A DNA stretch of 64,000 bases from Linanthus parryae (lineage: Eukaryota > Streptophyta > Magnoliopsida > Ericales > Polemoniaceae), in the NCBI GenBank assembly GCA_023055425.1, contig JALGPY010000005.1, positions 9,697,501 through 9,761,500 on the forward strand, written 5' to 3'. Positions 62,461 to 64,000 of the stretch are shown here, piece after piece; position 1 is the first letter of the stretch, and every line of letters begins with the position of its first letter. A program made the translations under genes and the position numbers. The notes beneath the pieces are model-generated. The model was given only the letters and a program-made list of their open reading frames with translations, searched no databases and was not told the origin of the DNA.

Positions 62461-64000
62461 CTTTGGGGAATCACAAATAGACCACAGAAGTTGTGTTAGT
62501 GACAAGACTGGCTAGAGAGTTATGGAAAAATCAAAGCAGCTCCCTTTTGTCCGGTACTTTGATCTTGAGTTGGAATTTGAGTCCTCACCTCACCCGTTAG
62601 TTTGTGTCCGTTAGGAAGGTGGGTGTTATATGTGGTAGAATAGAAGTATCATCGAAACTAACTAGTGGGGGTGTTTTCTGTCATATAACGGAAAAAAATG
62701 GATGTACCACCAGCAGACTAGTAGCAGCATCAGCAGCTACCAAGCAAGCACCCTCTTCCACCCATTTCATCCTCTCTTATCCTCACTCACTCTCTCTCTC
62801 TCTCTGCATCCTCCCTCTATCTATCAAAGTAGTAGGTGTGTTATCCCCTTCTCCGTCGTCTCTCTCTTCCCTCAGAAACATCCTTTGATGGGGAAAGAAA
62901 AGCAGGTATCACTCTCTCACTTAGTGATTTCTTACTTTCTTTCTAGGGGTTTTGTCTGTGAAAGGGTTTAGTTGGATTTCTTACTTGCTTTCCACTATCC
63001 CCTTGTGTCTTTTCACCCTTTCAATAATTGCATTCATTTGTCATTCAGTTGATTTTGTTCTCTGTTGGTTGCTTGGAGACGAGACTGTTGTGTTGTCTCA
63101 ACCCTAAAGTCCAAAAAATAAGGTAAAATTTGTTTCGGTTCTTCAAACATACCACTCTGTTTCTTGTGTTTAGCCCCCTTTGGGTTTGCACAAGAATTAA
63201 GAAAAATGTAGCTTTTACTATTATACCCCTCCACTTCTTCTAAATGCCCTCTGATGTTCTATTTCTCTCTCTACCTTACCTACCAAGAACAGCACCATCC
63301 CAACCACCAGTCCTCCTTCACCACCACCAATCAATCACCACTACCAACAACATAAAATTACAAATCAAAACAATAATATTACAGATCTAAGAGTTCTATT
63401 CACAGATCGAAAAAAAACTACAAAATCAAGAAAAAGAAGAAGACATAGAGAGACGGTGAAGGGAGTCGCATCAATGGGCCAAATGACTTCCATCGAAAAA
63501 CCAGTGGGTGTTCCGGCTAACTTCCATCGAAAACCCACGACCGGAGGTAAGATCCGGCTGTTGAACGCCGGAGAGGACAGATCTGGTCGCCAACGCCGCG
63601 CCTTTCTCTGTTCTGCTCTGAATCGGCGTCTCTCTCTCTCCGCTCTGCTTTGACGGCGGTGGCGGTGGTGGTGTCCGGTGGTGGGAGGTGACGGGGGCGG
63701 TGGTGATGAAGATGGAGGAGGTGATGGGGCGGTGTTGTTGTCGGTGCTTGGCAGAGGAAGAAGAAGAAGAGACGAAGAGTACAGAGAAAATGAAAGAAAA
63801 GAGAGGTAGAGAGAGAGGTAGTGAGAGATGAGAAGATGATAATGAAAATAAAGGCAGTTGTTGGGTGAGTTGGATCTCGCTGAGAGTTTAATTTGGGTTG
63901 GGTGATTGTTTTTAGTGGTGGCCCAACACCAATAATTGTATTGTTGTGGGGTATTCTTGTGAGGGTAAAATTGGTATCTTACAATCTTAAATTGGTCAAA
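62461..64000. other. Terminal region with CT-rich, leader-like sequence
   Basis: A CT-rich stretch (62745-62880) leads to ATGGGGAAAGAAAAGCAG at 62888, directly followed by a GTATC donor-like sequence. This resembles a 5'UTR plus a first coding exon of only six codons, but no downstream exon is recognised. A second block (63420-63720) is GC-rich and gene-like without a convincing frame. It could be a captured leader in another TIR element that continues past the window. Confidence 0.3.

Overview
The window is a repeat-dominated stretch of a eudicot plant nuclear genome. The evidence is plant-type L1 LINEs with DUF4283 and RVT_3-type domains, Ty1/copia and Ty3/gypsy elements, Stowaway, hAT and Harbinger MITEs, Mutator-like elements with long inverted repeats, an Au-type SINE, and GT-AG introns. 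I found no rRNA, tRNA, CRISPR or bacterial operon structure. The only host-gene remnant is a decayed 3' part of a LAMMER/AFC-type kinase gene (about 8.6-12.4 kb). Almost everything else is a nested stack of transposons, and many boundaries can be fixed by target-site duplications (TSDs).

Left part (1-15.5 kb): an AT-rich flank; a Mutator-like element (568-2012) whose inverted repeats are built of three tandem units; a MITE packed with CCGGATCCGG palindromes; a gag-only Ty1/copia element (3446-8463) whose gag is split by a 2.9 kb solo-LTR-like insertion; the kinase pseudogene, with a 2.06 kb TG...CA element inside an exon; a hAT element (12513-14177) carrying a truncated LINE; and a second hAT-like element (14285-15463) holding a Harbinger MITE and two tail-only retro-insertions.

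Middle part (15.5-34 kb): a full-length L1 LINE with both ORFs open (15750-21661), followed by two poly(A) tracts that share a repeated flank; a hAT element inserted into a Stowaway remnant (22012-22552); a Mutator-like element (about 23.9-24.7 kb); an Au-like SINE; a degraded LINE (27.6-31.3 kb) broken by an opposite-strand LINE fragment and a MITE; then Harbinger and Stowaway MITEs.

Core (34085-50687): a 16.6 kb Ty3/gypsy element, minus strand, with 628-bp LTRs that differ at about 9 sites and a perfect TSD (ACTGT). Its dual RNase H places it with the Tat lineage. Reading in the sense direction the order is LTR, gag, protease, RT, RNase H, second RNase H, integrase, a nested Mutator-like element, a ~57-bp tandem-repeat array, and then a multi-exon gene on the opposite strand (35458-39736, plus strand) that looks like a plant-mobile-domain (PMD) gene. 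The antisense gene has a TATA-like box, a likely 5'UTR intron, five coding exons with phase-consistent introns, basic NLS-like clusters, acidic regions and a coiled-coil end. A second element of the same family (from 55477) carries the same antisense gene, which shows the arrangement is inherited by the family. I consider this the most interesting system in the window.

Right part (50.7-64 kb): a LINE remnant (ORF1 and start of ORF2) cut by a TG...CA element and a solo LTR; the second gypsy element with its LTR split by another TG...CA element and its antisense gene split by a 1.4 kb solo LTR, by a 600-bp solo LTR of its own family and by the 3' end of a copia element; finally a CT-rich, possibly gene-leader-like region.

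All family assignments come from motifs read by eye. No database search was run.
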